Below are positions 47,669 to 58,399 of a DNA stretch of 64,000 bases, piece by piece. The DNA is from Riptortus pedestris. Taxonomy: Eukaryota > Arthropoda > Insecta > Hemiptera > Alydidae. The translations under genes were made by a program, and so were the position numbers. Numbering within the stretch: the first letter of the stretch is position 1; each line of letters starts with the position of its first letter. A model generated the notes under the pieces. It worked only from the letters and a program-made list of their open reading frames with translations. It searched no databases and was not told the origin of the DNA. The stretch spans positions 104,181,501 to 104,245,500 of the forward strand of contig CM032228.1 of assembly GCA_019009955.1 (NCBI GenBank), given 5' to 3'.

Positions 47669-47947
47669 ATGTATAATATATATTAACATTATACATAAAC
47701 GCAGGGTAATGGACCATATAATCATAATCATAGAAAGTATTCTGTATTCCGCACCTTATATGAATTAAAGTTCCTTTCTCCAAAATGAGCATTACCAGCA
47801 CAATGTTGGCAGTTGTTTTTGTATGTAATAACCACTGTTAACAGTACTTTTTTGTATGTTGGAAAGTAAACATAATGTATATTCATAATGATTGTGGATA
47901 GTGAAGCCTTACATAACAAATACTCATGCCTTACTTATTATTTACAT

Positions 47948-48085
47948 AACTACGGCAACGCCGGGTACTCACTCATAAATATTGAGACGGGGAAAATAAA
48001 AATATTGTGTAAAGTAAAGCTAAGTTAATAAGTTTCAAATGAATTCTCGGACGAAGCCAGGTACCTTGGCTAGTATATGTATGTA

Positions 48086-48147
<62 letters not shown>
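47948..48147 (-). repeat. inverted 5' module of the tandem-monomer element and TA tract
   Basis: On the minus strand, from 48076, ACTAGCCAAGGTACCTGGCT then CTTCGTCCGAGAATTCATTT and on to ACCCGGCGTTGCC at 47948. It faces copy A8 head to head across a TA-rich tract at 48077-48147. Confidence 0.7.
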
Positions 48148-49187
48148 CTAGCCAAGTTGCCTGGCTTCGTCCGGGAATTAATTTCGAGGCAGAATGGTGA
48201 TGGCATTTTTTTGGCAAGGCTTTACTTTGCACAATATTTTGACATTTACCCGTCCTAGTGTTTAGGGTTTATACTCGTCGTTGCTGTGGATTTGTTAATA
48301 ATAAAATTTGAAAATTCAGGCCTCCCTTACAACCTCCACTCCTGCCCGTCCCTAGAAATGTTAGTATAGCTTATTATAATGAAGGCGTTAGTACTAATTC
48401 ACATACCGAGTTTGGTTTAATTCGGTTGAGTCTTTAGTGCCAAATAAAATTGTGGACTCCCGCTTTAGTTTATAGCGTATAACTTATTTATGCTTCCGTA
48501 TACGGCAAAAGTGCATATAACAAAAGTTACTCTAAATAACAAAATAAACAACTTTTGTTATGTGCATATTTGCTGAAAAAGCAACAGGAAACGAAATATC
48601 GCTATTTTTAATTTCAGTCCTCTCTTATAACCCCCACTTCAAGCCATCCTAGAAATGTTAGTATGGCTTATTATAAGGAAGACGTTAGTGCTAATTCAAA
48701 TACCGAGTTTGATTTAGTTCGGTTGAGTTTTTTGTGCCAAATAAAATTGTTGACTTCCACAGTAGTTTTTAACGTATAATTCATTTATACTTAGGTATAC
48801 GACAAAAGTGTATATAACAAAAGTTACTCTAAATAACAAAATAAACAATTGTTGTTATGTGCGTTATTGCCAAAAATGCAATAGGAAACGAAATATCGCT
48901 ATTTTTAATTCCAGGCCTCCCTTATAACCCCCACTCCTGTTCGTCTCAGAGAATATTAACATAGCTTAAAGTCTAAGTTGGGTTAGTCGTAATATACATA
49001 CCAAGTTTCATTAAATTCGGTTCAACCGTTTATGCGTGAAAAGGTAACAAACAAACAAATAAACTAACAGACACGAATGAAACAAAATGCAGTTATGGTG
49101 TCTATGACATCTGAAACGAAAAGTTATCTTGAAATTCGAGAAAAAATTCAATCTACAGACAGAGGTTACAATTTTATATATATAAAG
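48148..49187 (+). repeat. tandem-monomer element copy A8 (two monomers)
   Basis: 5' module at 48148 (ACTAGCCAAGTTGCCTGGCT). Monomer cores lie near 48524 and 48824 (300 bp apart); tail from about 48940; AAAC-rich run at 49050-49070; short TA end at 49177-49184. The hairpin ATAACAAAAGTT / AACTTTTGTTAT is intact in the first monomer. Part of an open frame at 49077-49406 reads through its tail. Confidence 0.8.
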
Positions 49188-49973
49188 TTGATATGGGAAT
49201 TGTTCAGGTCTTTAATGCAAATATTGTCCCAACACTCTAAAAATGATATAGAATTCCAAACCAGTCTGATCAGACATGCTAACCCGTGCCGACCCGTTCA
49301 GACGTGTAGCTGCAAGACATCGCTTGCTAGGTCCAGCTTTGCATTTGTCTCAGTTTTCAACAAGTCATTGTCAGTGGAAGCAAAACAGAAGACAACTGAG
49401 GTCTAGTGGCTATAATATAAACTAGACTATGTATTCGTTTCTCCAATAGCCGAGTTGCAGCGATCGGTAGTTTGGTCAAAATAATACTTAGTAATACGTA
49501 TATTCTTTTTGAAACACCCTGTACATTCAGACAGCGAGAAGAGGAATTTAAACATAATTTAGATATTCTTTTTGATATTGCTCACGCTAATAAAATATGA
49601 TATTTAACTGGTTACTAAAAAGATGAGTGACAGAGAAGGAGACAATTGTTTGTAGGCAAGCAATATTCCACATTCTCCTATGAAAGCGAAGAATGTATAA
49701 GTTTATCAAGTGATTTTGAAACCGAGACCACCAAATTTTAAAAAGTAAGAAGATTAAATCCGACTTTATGACAGAAAACTGATTGCTACGTTAGACAAGA
49801 TGCCAAATGAGTGTTTGTGATTCTGTGCACGTCATTCAAGCTATGATTAAAGCTGTAAGGTATGATTTATTAATAAGTCTCTATGGTTCAGAGAGCTCCA
49901 GAAAAGTTTAGGAACGAGCGTACTGATTCAATTAAATCTTCTTTTAATAAAAAAAATAAAAAATTAAAAAAAG
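49188..49973. other. no recognisable gene
   Basis: Slightly GC-richer at 49260-49400, where an open frame continues to 49406, but I recognise no protein motif. GAAACACCCTGTA at about 49511-49523 resembles a DNA-transposon tip without a partner. Otherwise AT-rich. Confidence 0.5.
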
Positions 49974-50734
49974 TCAGTTACGCAGGGGCTACACAAACTA
50001 AGCAGATATAATCAGCCAATAGCAAATATAATCAGTAGTGTTGACTAAAAAGGCTAAATATCGAGTATGGTATACAGCAAATAAACATTTTCGACTTAAG
50101 AATGAAAAATCTTAATTGATGACGTCATCACACGACGTATTTGCATGTTTCTCACAAAGTAATAGCTCAATGAAATCCATATTAGTTGTTTAACCGTGGA
50201 ATGATGAGGTTCATGATATAAGAGCCGGCTTCTGAATTGTAAAAATAATTTATATTTTATTAACTCAAATTTTAGTAGTACAAGAACTAAAGAAGGGGAG
50301 GGGCGGCGGATGAACAGACCGTATTTGCATAAATCACACAAAGTAATGAAGGTAAGGTAAGCTTATAAACGACCGGTAAGGTTAGAAGAAGCTTCCACCT
50401 GAGCCGAGTACTGACGAAAATGGCCGATCTAATCCGAACTATACCCGACCACAGACTTCATAAAAATGCAAATATCTCGGTTAATATTCAAGATAGAGAA
50501 TAAATGTATAACAATATACATTACATATATACATATTATAGTAAATTTAATTTGCAATAAGATTGTTTCTGTACAATTTTTCGATCCGATGCATAATAAC
50601 GGAGATATTTCGAATTTTTGAAAATCCCCCCTCCCACTGGTCCGATTTCAGCCGTTAACGAACTTGATCTTCCTTTATACATGAAACGATTAAATACTGA
50701 GTTTGGGGACGATCCCTTAAGGGAAATCTGCTAA
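49974..50734 (+). mobile_element. Helentron-like element with deleted TA/3' block
   Basis: The 5' end TCAGTTACGCAGGGGCTACA is followed by AACTAAGCAGAT. Two laps of body are present (TTGCATGTTTCTCACAAAG near 50140, then ATATCTCGGTTAATATTCAA near 50471). GAGTTTGGGGACGATC then jumps straight to CCCTTAAGGGAAATCTGCTAA (end 50734), so the TA tract and 3' block are deleted but the terminal palindrome half is kept. An ATG-open frame at 50096-50341 minus is chance. Confidence 0.65.
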
Positions 50735-50886
50735 TATAAGGTAACGCTCACAGAAAAAACGGAGAAATTGACAATAATTAAAAGCATACTTAGCAAGTCA
50801 ACATTTAAAAAAAAATAATTATACAACTTTAAAAAGCTTTACAAATTTAAAAAACAAATGTTGTATTAACTTAAGTAATCCATTTT

Positions 50887-51000
50887 TTAGCAGATTTCCC
50901 TTAAGGGAAAACAGCTATTGAGGTCGTACTCATGACGCGATTTTCGAAAAATTTCTTCAAATCTCTATCGATCCTACTCAGGAGATGACGAAAACGTCAT
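50887..51000 (-). mobile_element. 3' end fragment of a Helentron-like element
   Basis: Minus-strand 3' block: TTAGCAGATTTCCCTTAAGG at 50887, then GGTCGTACTCATGACGCGAT, TTTCTTCAAAT and GATCCTACTCAGGAGATGAC. It stops at about 51000, where a plus-strand copy begins. Confidence 0.7.
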
Positions 51001-51009
51001 ATTAACACT

Positions 51010-51677
51010 AGTTAATATGACATGAGTAGAAGTGGTTTACTGATGGTCGAAGACTAAAATATGGAAATATCTCGGTAAGTATTCAATATAGAGAAAACAT
51101 GCCTATTTATAGAACATTACATATGCAATAAGATTAAAGTTTTTTGGATTCCACGCTTAACAACGGAGATATTTCGAATTTTCGAATTGCTCCCCCTCTA
51201 ACCCCCCCCCCCCCCCCCTTCCACGGCCCGTATTTTAGCCGTTAAAGAACTTGATTTCATTTTTACATAAAACGTTTAAATATCGAGTTTGGTAACGATC
51301 ATACAAAACTTGCGACTGCTAGAGCGTTAACAGACAAATATACAGGGTGTCCCAAGTTCTCTCTACAAGAATACGACAAAAAAGTAGGTTATTCCATTGT
51401 AAAGTCCAAAAATATGGTCGCTGGAGAAGTACTGGAGAAGGCTAGACGGTTGAATATGGACTGAAAGGATTCTTCAGGGGTCACAAATATGGCACACCAA
51501 GTCTTAGCCTTGTATTAAAATAATTGGAGATATAAAGGGGGAGGGGTGGCACTGAAACTTGGGACACCCTGTAAATTTATACTTATTTTTGTTTTATCTC
51601 CTGGGTAGGGTCGATGGACATTTGAAAATCCCATTATGAGTACCTCAATAGCTGATTTCTCCTAAGGGAAAAATCTT
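51010..51677 (+). mobile_element. Helentron-like element interrupted by a MITE
   Basis: Plus-strand body from GACATGAGTAGAAGTGG through ATATCTCGGTAAGTATTCAA, a long C-run near 51198-51219, GAACTTGATTTCATTTTTAC and GCGACTGCTAGAGCG to ATATA at 51342. After the MITE it resumes with CTCCTGGGTAGGGTCGATGG and ends near CTGATTTCTCCTAAGGGAAA (about 51653-51672). The MITE occupies the place of the central TA tract. Confidence 0.65.
51343..51571. mobile_element. MITE with CAGGGTGTCCCAAGTT ends (229 bp)
   Basis: The 16-bp terminal inverted repeats CAGGGTGTCCCAAGTT (51343-51358) and AACTTGGGACACCCTG (51556-51571) are perfect. TA on each side (51341-51342 and 51572-51573) is the expected Tc1/mariner-type target duplication. 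The interior is non-coding. A decayed relative is at 47505-47668. Classification as mariner-like rests on TA target and tip only. Confidence 0.8.
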
Positions 51678-53658
51678 TCCCTTAATATTTAAGATGGAAG
51701 AGTACATTTAGTGTTTAGTATTATTTTCTTTTTTCTTAGTGTTAGTTAGTTGATGATTATTTTTAAAATTTAAATTTTTCTTCCTCTTTATCTTACTATT
51801 ATTATAAAGAATTTTATTTTTGGATTCTGCATATGGCTATAGAATATTCTGAGATAAATTATGATTTTCCACATGCTTTATTTGTAGTTAAAGTTCTTAA
51901 TGAAGAAAATAATGAGAAATGATCCCTTAATTGTTTTAATACATTTATTGTGAGAATAAAGAAGTAATAGTATTGTAGTTTTAAAGAATAATATTACATT
52001 ATTTTTATTTCTTTTGGAATATATTAGTAAACGATTAAAAATGGATATAGACATGCTAAATAAGGAGGATTTATAATGTTATTTTTTTTAGGTAAAACAA
52101 TAGACTGTTTCATATATAAGACGAGTAAGAACTTTTTTGAGATTACTACAGAATATTTAAGTGATTGTCCTTCATCATTGGACTCAAACCATTCATTTTT
52201 AAGTTACAAAAATATTGTGAATTCATTCAAAACAGTGAATAATGCAGCGGAAAAGCGGTAAAATTCATAAGATTTTCATGGCTTACTAACAGTGAAAGAG
52301 TACTAAAAAAAAGTATGTTTTGTGATGTGTGCAAGAGCGCCGTCAATTTTAACCTTGCTGTAACAAACTTACATTAAATCAAAAGTTTGTTTAATAATTT
52401 TCATTAATTATATCCTATTAACTAAAATATTTTATTTTGAATGAACCTCAATTTTATTTTTGTATGTGTGTCATTATTTTGGGCCATTCTGTCGGTGGAT
52501 AGATCCGCAAATCTTTTCTCGAATGCTTACATGATTTTATAAGAGAGATAGGAAATAATTGGCAAAGACTGCAAGTAAGCAATCTTTATACATTTTCCAA
52601 AATACCAAAATGACGTCCACTTTATAACTTAGGGTCAAGTGTTTTTCCAATGTTAATGCAGCTAGTACTTCTTGTATTAACATCCTATCTCAACTCATTT
52701 AGCATCAAGTAGGCACGTGTTAACGATGATCAATTGTCAATCAAATTTTTATCAGGTATTCATGTTATCGATAGATACAATATAAGAGGGTGAGATCTCA
52801 GAATTTAAGAACGTTTTTGTTCTCGTTAAAATTTGGGACACCATATATCATTTTGGATGAACCTCAGTTTTGTCATCTTCATCAATGACATTCAAACAAA
52901 TGTTACGAAATTCGCGACAAAAGTAAAATCTCCGTAGCTGATTTTTGTTCGGAAATCTGCTGAATTATGTGAACGTTGAGGCTAGAATTGAGAGTCGTTT
53001 CAACTAAATATTAAAACATAAAAGTAAATACTAAAGCAGGAATTATAAATACATTGGAGATAATGTAGCTTTACAATTAATATAATTAATACTCATTATT
53101 CAGTCTGAATATTCCCCTACCAAACCCGAGTGCCCCCTTTAAAATAACCAGGCACTTGCGTACGCAAACCGCTGAGCCATAAAAATTAAAAAAAAATAAC
53201 ATCATTATTCAGTCTCTCTTAGATTTCCCGAGTGATGCCAGAAATGATAAAACAGAAATCTCGTAATGAATTTTAATTAAAAAAAAAAAGTTAATTCTGA
53301 ATAAATTTAAATAGTCGAATCTACATAGATGATGGATCAGCAGAGAGCAAGATTAAAATTATTAGAAGTCTATGTAATTACTAGCTGAGTACTCGAATTT
53401 GATAAAGGAGACTTTTGTCTAAATTGATGGCATTTTTTACAAGTCTTCAATTTACCCAATACTTTTACAATTTCCCCTGCGATTTGTGTCGTCTTACTTA
53501 AGTGTCAGTTTACTATCTATAGCTAACTAATAGACTTTTATAGGGTCTTGAAGAATATATGTACATTTTCAATTCTTAACCAACCCCTCTGACTATTTAC
53601 GAGGCCGTGGAAAATGAAAATCATAATCGTGGATAACATTTATCAGGATAAATAAAAG
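51678..53658. other. mostly featureless; Helentron-like scrap at 52862-52975
   Basis: AT-rich sequence. At 52862-52975 plus: GAACCTCAGTTTTGTCATCT, GACATTCAAACAAATGTTAC and CTGATTTTTGTTCGGAAATC followed by TGCTGAA, a worn 3' block of the Helentron-like family. ACTAGCTGAGTACTCG near 53381 resembles the start of a tandem-monomer 5' module, but does not continue convincingly. No genes seen. Confidence 0.5.
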
Positions 53659-54207
53659 TCCGTCACGCAGGGGCTGCGTAAACTAAGCAGATTTCCCACG
53701 TGAAGTTTTACAATAGAGAAATCTGCCTAATAACAACTGTAATAGAAAGAAACCTCTAAACCTAAAACATTATTTAGGGCGTAATAACCCAGTAGTTTCT
53801 AGCCCCGAAACACAGTTAACCTAACCTCTAAACCTATTCACGAGGGACGGATAGTTATGGAAAAGGCCGCCAGAGCTCTCGGCGGAAAGTCCGAACATAG
53901 CCTACTGGTACCACACGCAGAATACAAATGCAAATATCTCGGTTAATATTCAAGATACAGAATAAATGTATAGAACAATATTTATAGTAAATTTAATTTT
54001 CAATAAGATTGATTCTGTACAATTTTTCGATCCGACGAATAGTAACGGAGATATTTCGAATTTTCGGAAATCCTCCCCTCTAAACCCCCCCTCCCCGTGG
54101 TCCGATTTCAGCCGTTAACGAACTTGATCTTTCTTTTTACATAAAACGACTAAATATCGAGCTTGGTAACGATCAAACAAAAATTGCGACCGCTAGAGCG
54201 GTAACAG

Positions 54208-54247
<40 letters not shown>

Positions 54248-54371
54248 TTTTGAACCGACCTCATTTTCGTCATCTACTAGGTAGGATCGATGGACATTTG
54301 AAGAAAAATTTCGAAAATTCCGTCATGAGTACAACCTCAATAGCTGATTTCCCTTAAGGGAAATCTGCTAA
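53659..54371 (+). mobile_element. Helentron-like (DINE-1/HINE-type) element, 713 bp
   Basis: Complete copy. The 5' end TCCGTCACGCAGGGGCTGCG is followed by AACTAAGCAGATTTCCC. A GC-richer 5' third includes AAAGGCCGCCAGAGCTCTCG (as at 10207-10858, minus). Then the standard body, (TA)n at about 54210-54243, the 3' block, palindrome GATTTCCCTTAAGGGAAATC and TGCTAA (end 54371). Flanks are A-rich on both sides. Non-coding. Confidence 0.8.
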
Positions 54372-55411
54372 AAAGGTCTTGTCCTCCACAGTTATTGATT
54401 ATGGAAAGTGCAGTTTCAAAATCACCAGTGTCTGATTAGAGTCGTGTAGTCTGAAGCAAAGTAGCTGGGCGATCCCGAGGATAGGGGGATTTCCCGCTAA
54501 AACCGACAAAACGAAATAATATAATGGAAAGAACAAAAACACCTTAATTTTAAATAAATAATAAATCATATCTTAAGCATATAAGTTTCAAAAATTAATA
54601 ATTTATATTCCTTTCAATTAGTTTTTAAATTAAATGATTGCAGTTAAAAATATTTGTATTTCACTTTCATAACACAAAAAGAAGATGCTTACAAAAATAT
54701 TTTGTTAAGATGTAAGGTGAAATCAATTTTAATTTTTAAAAAAACAATTATATTTTTATTTTAAAAATTATATCAAACTATGCTACCCTACAAATAGTAT
54801 TTGTGAATGTTAAACCAAGAATTATTCTGCAGTTTTTTTTTAATACTTAACGTGGACCCCCCTCCCCCGGGTGATACGTCTCTGCGTGTCTTGAATAAAC
54901 GGCTTGAAATGAAGCTTGACGTCGTTGTCTCCATCATATTCTCAGCTGGGATAATGCCATGGGCACAAATTCAGAGAGACATTCTTAACAAAATGTCAAA
55001 GGGACTGAAACTACCCTACCGCATGGTACATAGTACATAAGCTGAGCTGGCGTAAACAGCTCTGTTTTTATAAAATGATGTTCACCATTCTAAAAATGTA
55101 CTTATTTCCCATTAAATGGATGGGAGAAGACACTTTGAATTTTTAGGGTCATTATTCTAGTGCATAATAAAACTAAAGTCGATTAAACAAAGGACAGAAG
55201 GAATAACGTGGTTCTCCGTAACTTCGTTATAACGTCCGTAGTTAGAAATTTGTACAATTTCTTCTTTTTCTTGTAGAAAGCCTGTGAACTAGCCCACACT
55301 CTATCTGATCCTGCCCTATACATATCAGTGCAGCAATAATGCGCTGGGGCTAAATATTTTTGATGGTTTGCTACGAGCATTTAACACAACAATCCAAATA
55401 CACCATCGATT
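54372..55411. other. no recognisable feature
   Basis: AT-rich, with a C-rich patch near 54858-54875. An open frame at 54807-55040 shows no motif I know. Confidence 0.55.
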
Positions 55412-55419
55412 GTTTAGTC

Positions 55420-56098
55420 CAGGGGTCTCCAAACTACGGCCCGAGGGCCACATCCGGCCCGCGGACAGATTTTGTCCGGCCCGCGGAGAGCTAGTAGAGT
55501 ATACTTGAAAACTCCTTTTAGAGAACATATTTTTTATAGCAAATTAAATTTAGTTTACTGAAGTATTCTAATTTTATGTAGAATAATAATTAATATGACA
55601 TCTACATTGATATGACCATGGGCTAACTACTCATAACATTGTTGTAGGCTTATTGTTATTGTTTTTGTGATAAGTTGGATAAAGAAACACAGAATTGTAA
55701 TTAGTAAAGACATGTATAATATGCAGAAAATTTAAATTCAGTATATAATAACTAACAAATTATTGAAATGAATCCAACTAACATTTTATACATTTTAAAT
55801 AAAAACATAACTTATAACAAGCATAATGACATATGAAATACTAATGAGATTTATGTAATTGAGATTTTCCACTGACAACAGTTAGTAGTTGTGGACTAAT
55901 TTTACTTGCACCAATTATTAAAAGAGATTTAAGATGATCATCAGTTAATTTAGATCTGTGAACATTTTTTGTGTACTTCATTTTGGCGAAGGTCTTCTCA
56001 CACAAATAAATAGTACCAAAAACAGAAAACTTACTGGCCCTCGGAACTTACTGGAGTAATCAGTATGGCCCTAAGGCTGGAAAGTTTGGAGACCCCTG
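55420..56098 (-). mobile_element. hAT transposon deletion derivative with 8-bp target duplication (679 bp)
   Basis: The left end CAGGGGTCTCCAAACTACGG and the right end (minus strand) CAGGGGTCTCCAAACTTTCC share 16 bp. GTTTAGTC directly flanks both sides (55412-55419 and 56099-56106), a perfect 8-bp duplication as expected for hAT. The sub-terminal GGCCCGCGG motifs are GC-rich. The interior keeps the 3' end of a transposase frame on the minus strand (55868-56030); the rest is deleted. The ends look like those of Charlie/GTF2IRD2-type hATs, from memory. Confidence 0.9.
55868..56030 (-). pseudogene. hAT transposase C-terminal remnant
   Basis: The minus strand reads FGTIYLCEKTFAKMKYTKNV, then HRSKLTDDHLKSLLIIGASK and ISPQLLTVVSG. 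This matches the C-terminal dimerisation end of hAT transposases (CE..FS.MK..KS..R..LTDEHL...L). About 50 codons are open; the DDE-type catalytic part and zinc finger are absent. In an intact element it would help cut-and-paste; here it is inert. Confidence 0.8.
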
Positions 56099-56106
56099 GT
56101 TTAGTC

Positions 56107-57514
56107 CTTATATGAAGTGCCCACTGATATGATCTGTTATTATTAGCAGATCGTAGAATAATTGGCCTACATAACCTGGTTACAGTATTGATTTCAGTTC
56201 GAAATTCGGAGGGTGAGTTAGTCTTTTGCTCCCCTTTCTAAAAGTATAAATTGATTTTCCTGGAAATATGTTTTTATTCTAGATCTTCCTCTTTGAGCCT
56301 CATCGTGGCGAGTGCCGTGTAAGTGGAAAGGGATTCGGTTTAGGGGAGGGTGAAAATCAAAATTGCGAAAATCTCCCTATCTCTTAGAGATATTTAATAT
56401 TTGTATTGAATCTTATTTTTTTAATAAAAAGGTTTAATTTATTTTAATTGTAGTACAAGGAAATCATGTTGAGTCAAAATCAACTATTTGAATTTTTCAA
56501 ATTGTTATTGTACAAATTATTGACACATTGTTTGCACATGGTACATCCGACAATCTACGAAATTTAAAACCATATGTTTCCAATAAGGACATTTATATTA
56601 TTATAGACGTTAATTTGTGTCATGCCCAAATTGAATGCTAAGGATTATGAAGTATCATATATACAGTAATGTTTTCGTAAATTTATCAAAATAATTTAAT
56701 TTTCTAAACTAATTCTACTTGTTTCCGTAAAACAATATAAAATATCATATTCATATATTATGACTTGCCTTCCTTTAAACCAATAATTCTCAACCAGGGG
56801 TCCCCGACCGACATGTACACCTGCAACCAAAGTGCTAAACATTGGAATGATTATTTTAACCATTAAAGAATAACATTGTTATGTTATATAAGGCTTAAAA
56901 CTATTTCAACTAATAAATACAAAAATTCTTGTTTAAGATTATGTTTTTTTCTTGTTATAACTGATTAAGTGGGTTTTATTGGGGATGAGATGAAGTATGG
57001 TAACCATTTATTTTTTTTCGTTGCGAGGAAATATAGCTAATGATAGATAATAAGCGGATATATTTAGCTGTGGCAGACAAACGTTGGGTTCTTGGTAATG
57101 AACAAAGTAAGAGAAACCCTTTAGAGCGCTTTATTTAGATTCACGCACCATGTCGGCCCAAGAGGCGGTTGTATGAAAATATCATAAAAATCCCTTTAGG
57201 TGAAGAATGTTGTCATTTGTAGTTAAAGCGTTCTGGACATATTCTCTTCCAAAAAAGATATTCTTCAGTCGGTCCTTGAACAACTATCTTACCCTTTATG
57301 TTACAACGTTATTATTTAGCTACACAAGTGAGTAACCTTCTTACCGAGCGGAGTTATTCAAAGCACTCTATAGAATGTCAATGGAAGTAGGAAGTAAAGT
57401 GAACATTTTAAATGTTCACAAAATTACTATTTATATTATTCATATCAGCTAACAGTTTGTTAATGATTATCCTATTGTGAGGGTTTTTGTTATATATTAT
57501 ATCTATGTGTAGTC
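56107..57514. other. mostly featureless; possible hAT tip near 56787
   Basis: AT-rich. AATTCTCAACCAGGGGTCCC near 56787-56806 resembles the outer part of some hAT ends, but no matching second end or target duplication is visible, so I do not call an element. Confidence 0.4.
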
Positions 57515-57559
57515 ATTAATAATGCTGAGTTTTATAGGAATACTCAAAGGCATGCAACC

Positions 57560-58391
57560 ATGCATCATCTGACAAAGCTGGAGAATGATATCCTCAACGC
57601 TTTCTTAAATAGAGAGTTAATAATAGCAGTGGCCTTGGACATAGAAAAGGCTTATGATACAGTTTGGCGTCGAAAAATTCTTACAACCTTACTGGACTGG
57701 GGAATTAAAGGAAATATTTTTAATTTCATTAGAAATTATTTAAGAAATAGACATTTCAGAGTCAGGATTGGAACAACTCTTTCTGATAGGTTCCTACAGG
57801 AAAACGGAGTACCTCAAGGGGGTGTACTAAGTACTACCCTCTTTAACATTGCCATGAACTCAATTCATGAATATATTCCACCAACAGTAAAATACTGCCT
57901 GTATGCTGACGATTTGTTTATTTACCGTTGTTCTTGTTCCTGTGATCAAACATGTTCCATTGTACAACAGACGATAGTAAATTTAGAGAGCTGGTCATCT
58001 CACACTGGGATGAAGTTTTCATCTGGGAAATCTAAGAGTATAATATTTACTAAAAGAAGAAATTCCCCGCTCCTAATTTTACCATCTATAATGCCCCTAT
58101 TCTAAATGTGGATAGCATTAAAATTTTCTAACATTTGATAAAAAATTAACCTGGATACCCCACATTAAAAATCTTCTTACAAGATGAAAGAAATCCTTGA
58201 ATCTTTTAAGAGTTGTAAGCAATACTAAGTGGGGTGCGGAAAGATGCTCTATGCTAAAACTCTATCGTGCCTACACCAGGTCTCTACTGGACAATGGTTG
58301 CATAGTATATTCATCGGCTCGACCCAGAGTTCTAAAAATGTTAGATACTGTCCACAACACAGGCCTTCGCCTGGCTACAGGGGCATTTAGG
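57560..58391 (+). pseudogene. LINE reverse transcriptase domain
   Basis: The open frame (57560-58105) carries ALDIEKAYDTVW (first catalytic Asp), NGVPQGGVLSTTLFNIAMNS, and YCLYADDLFIYR with the YADD catalytic pair intact, then GMKFSSGKSKSIIFTKR. A frameshift near 58105 leads to 58197-58391 with VVSNTKWGAERCSMLKLYRA, LLDNGCIVYSSARP and TGLRLATGAFR. The enzyme copies LINE RNA at the nicked target in active elements. Stops and the insertion make this copy inactive, but motif preservation suggests it is relatively young. Confidence 0.85.
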
Positions 58392-58399
58392 TCTATAGT

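Noticed and set aside
49077..49406. 109-codon open frame
   Set aside because: The first part is the tail of a tandem-monomer element and the rest has no recognisable motif.
54807..55040. 77-codon open frame
   Set aside because: No recognisable family; C-rich patch and chance openness are enough to explain it.
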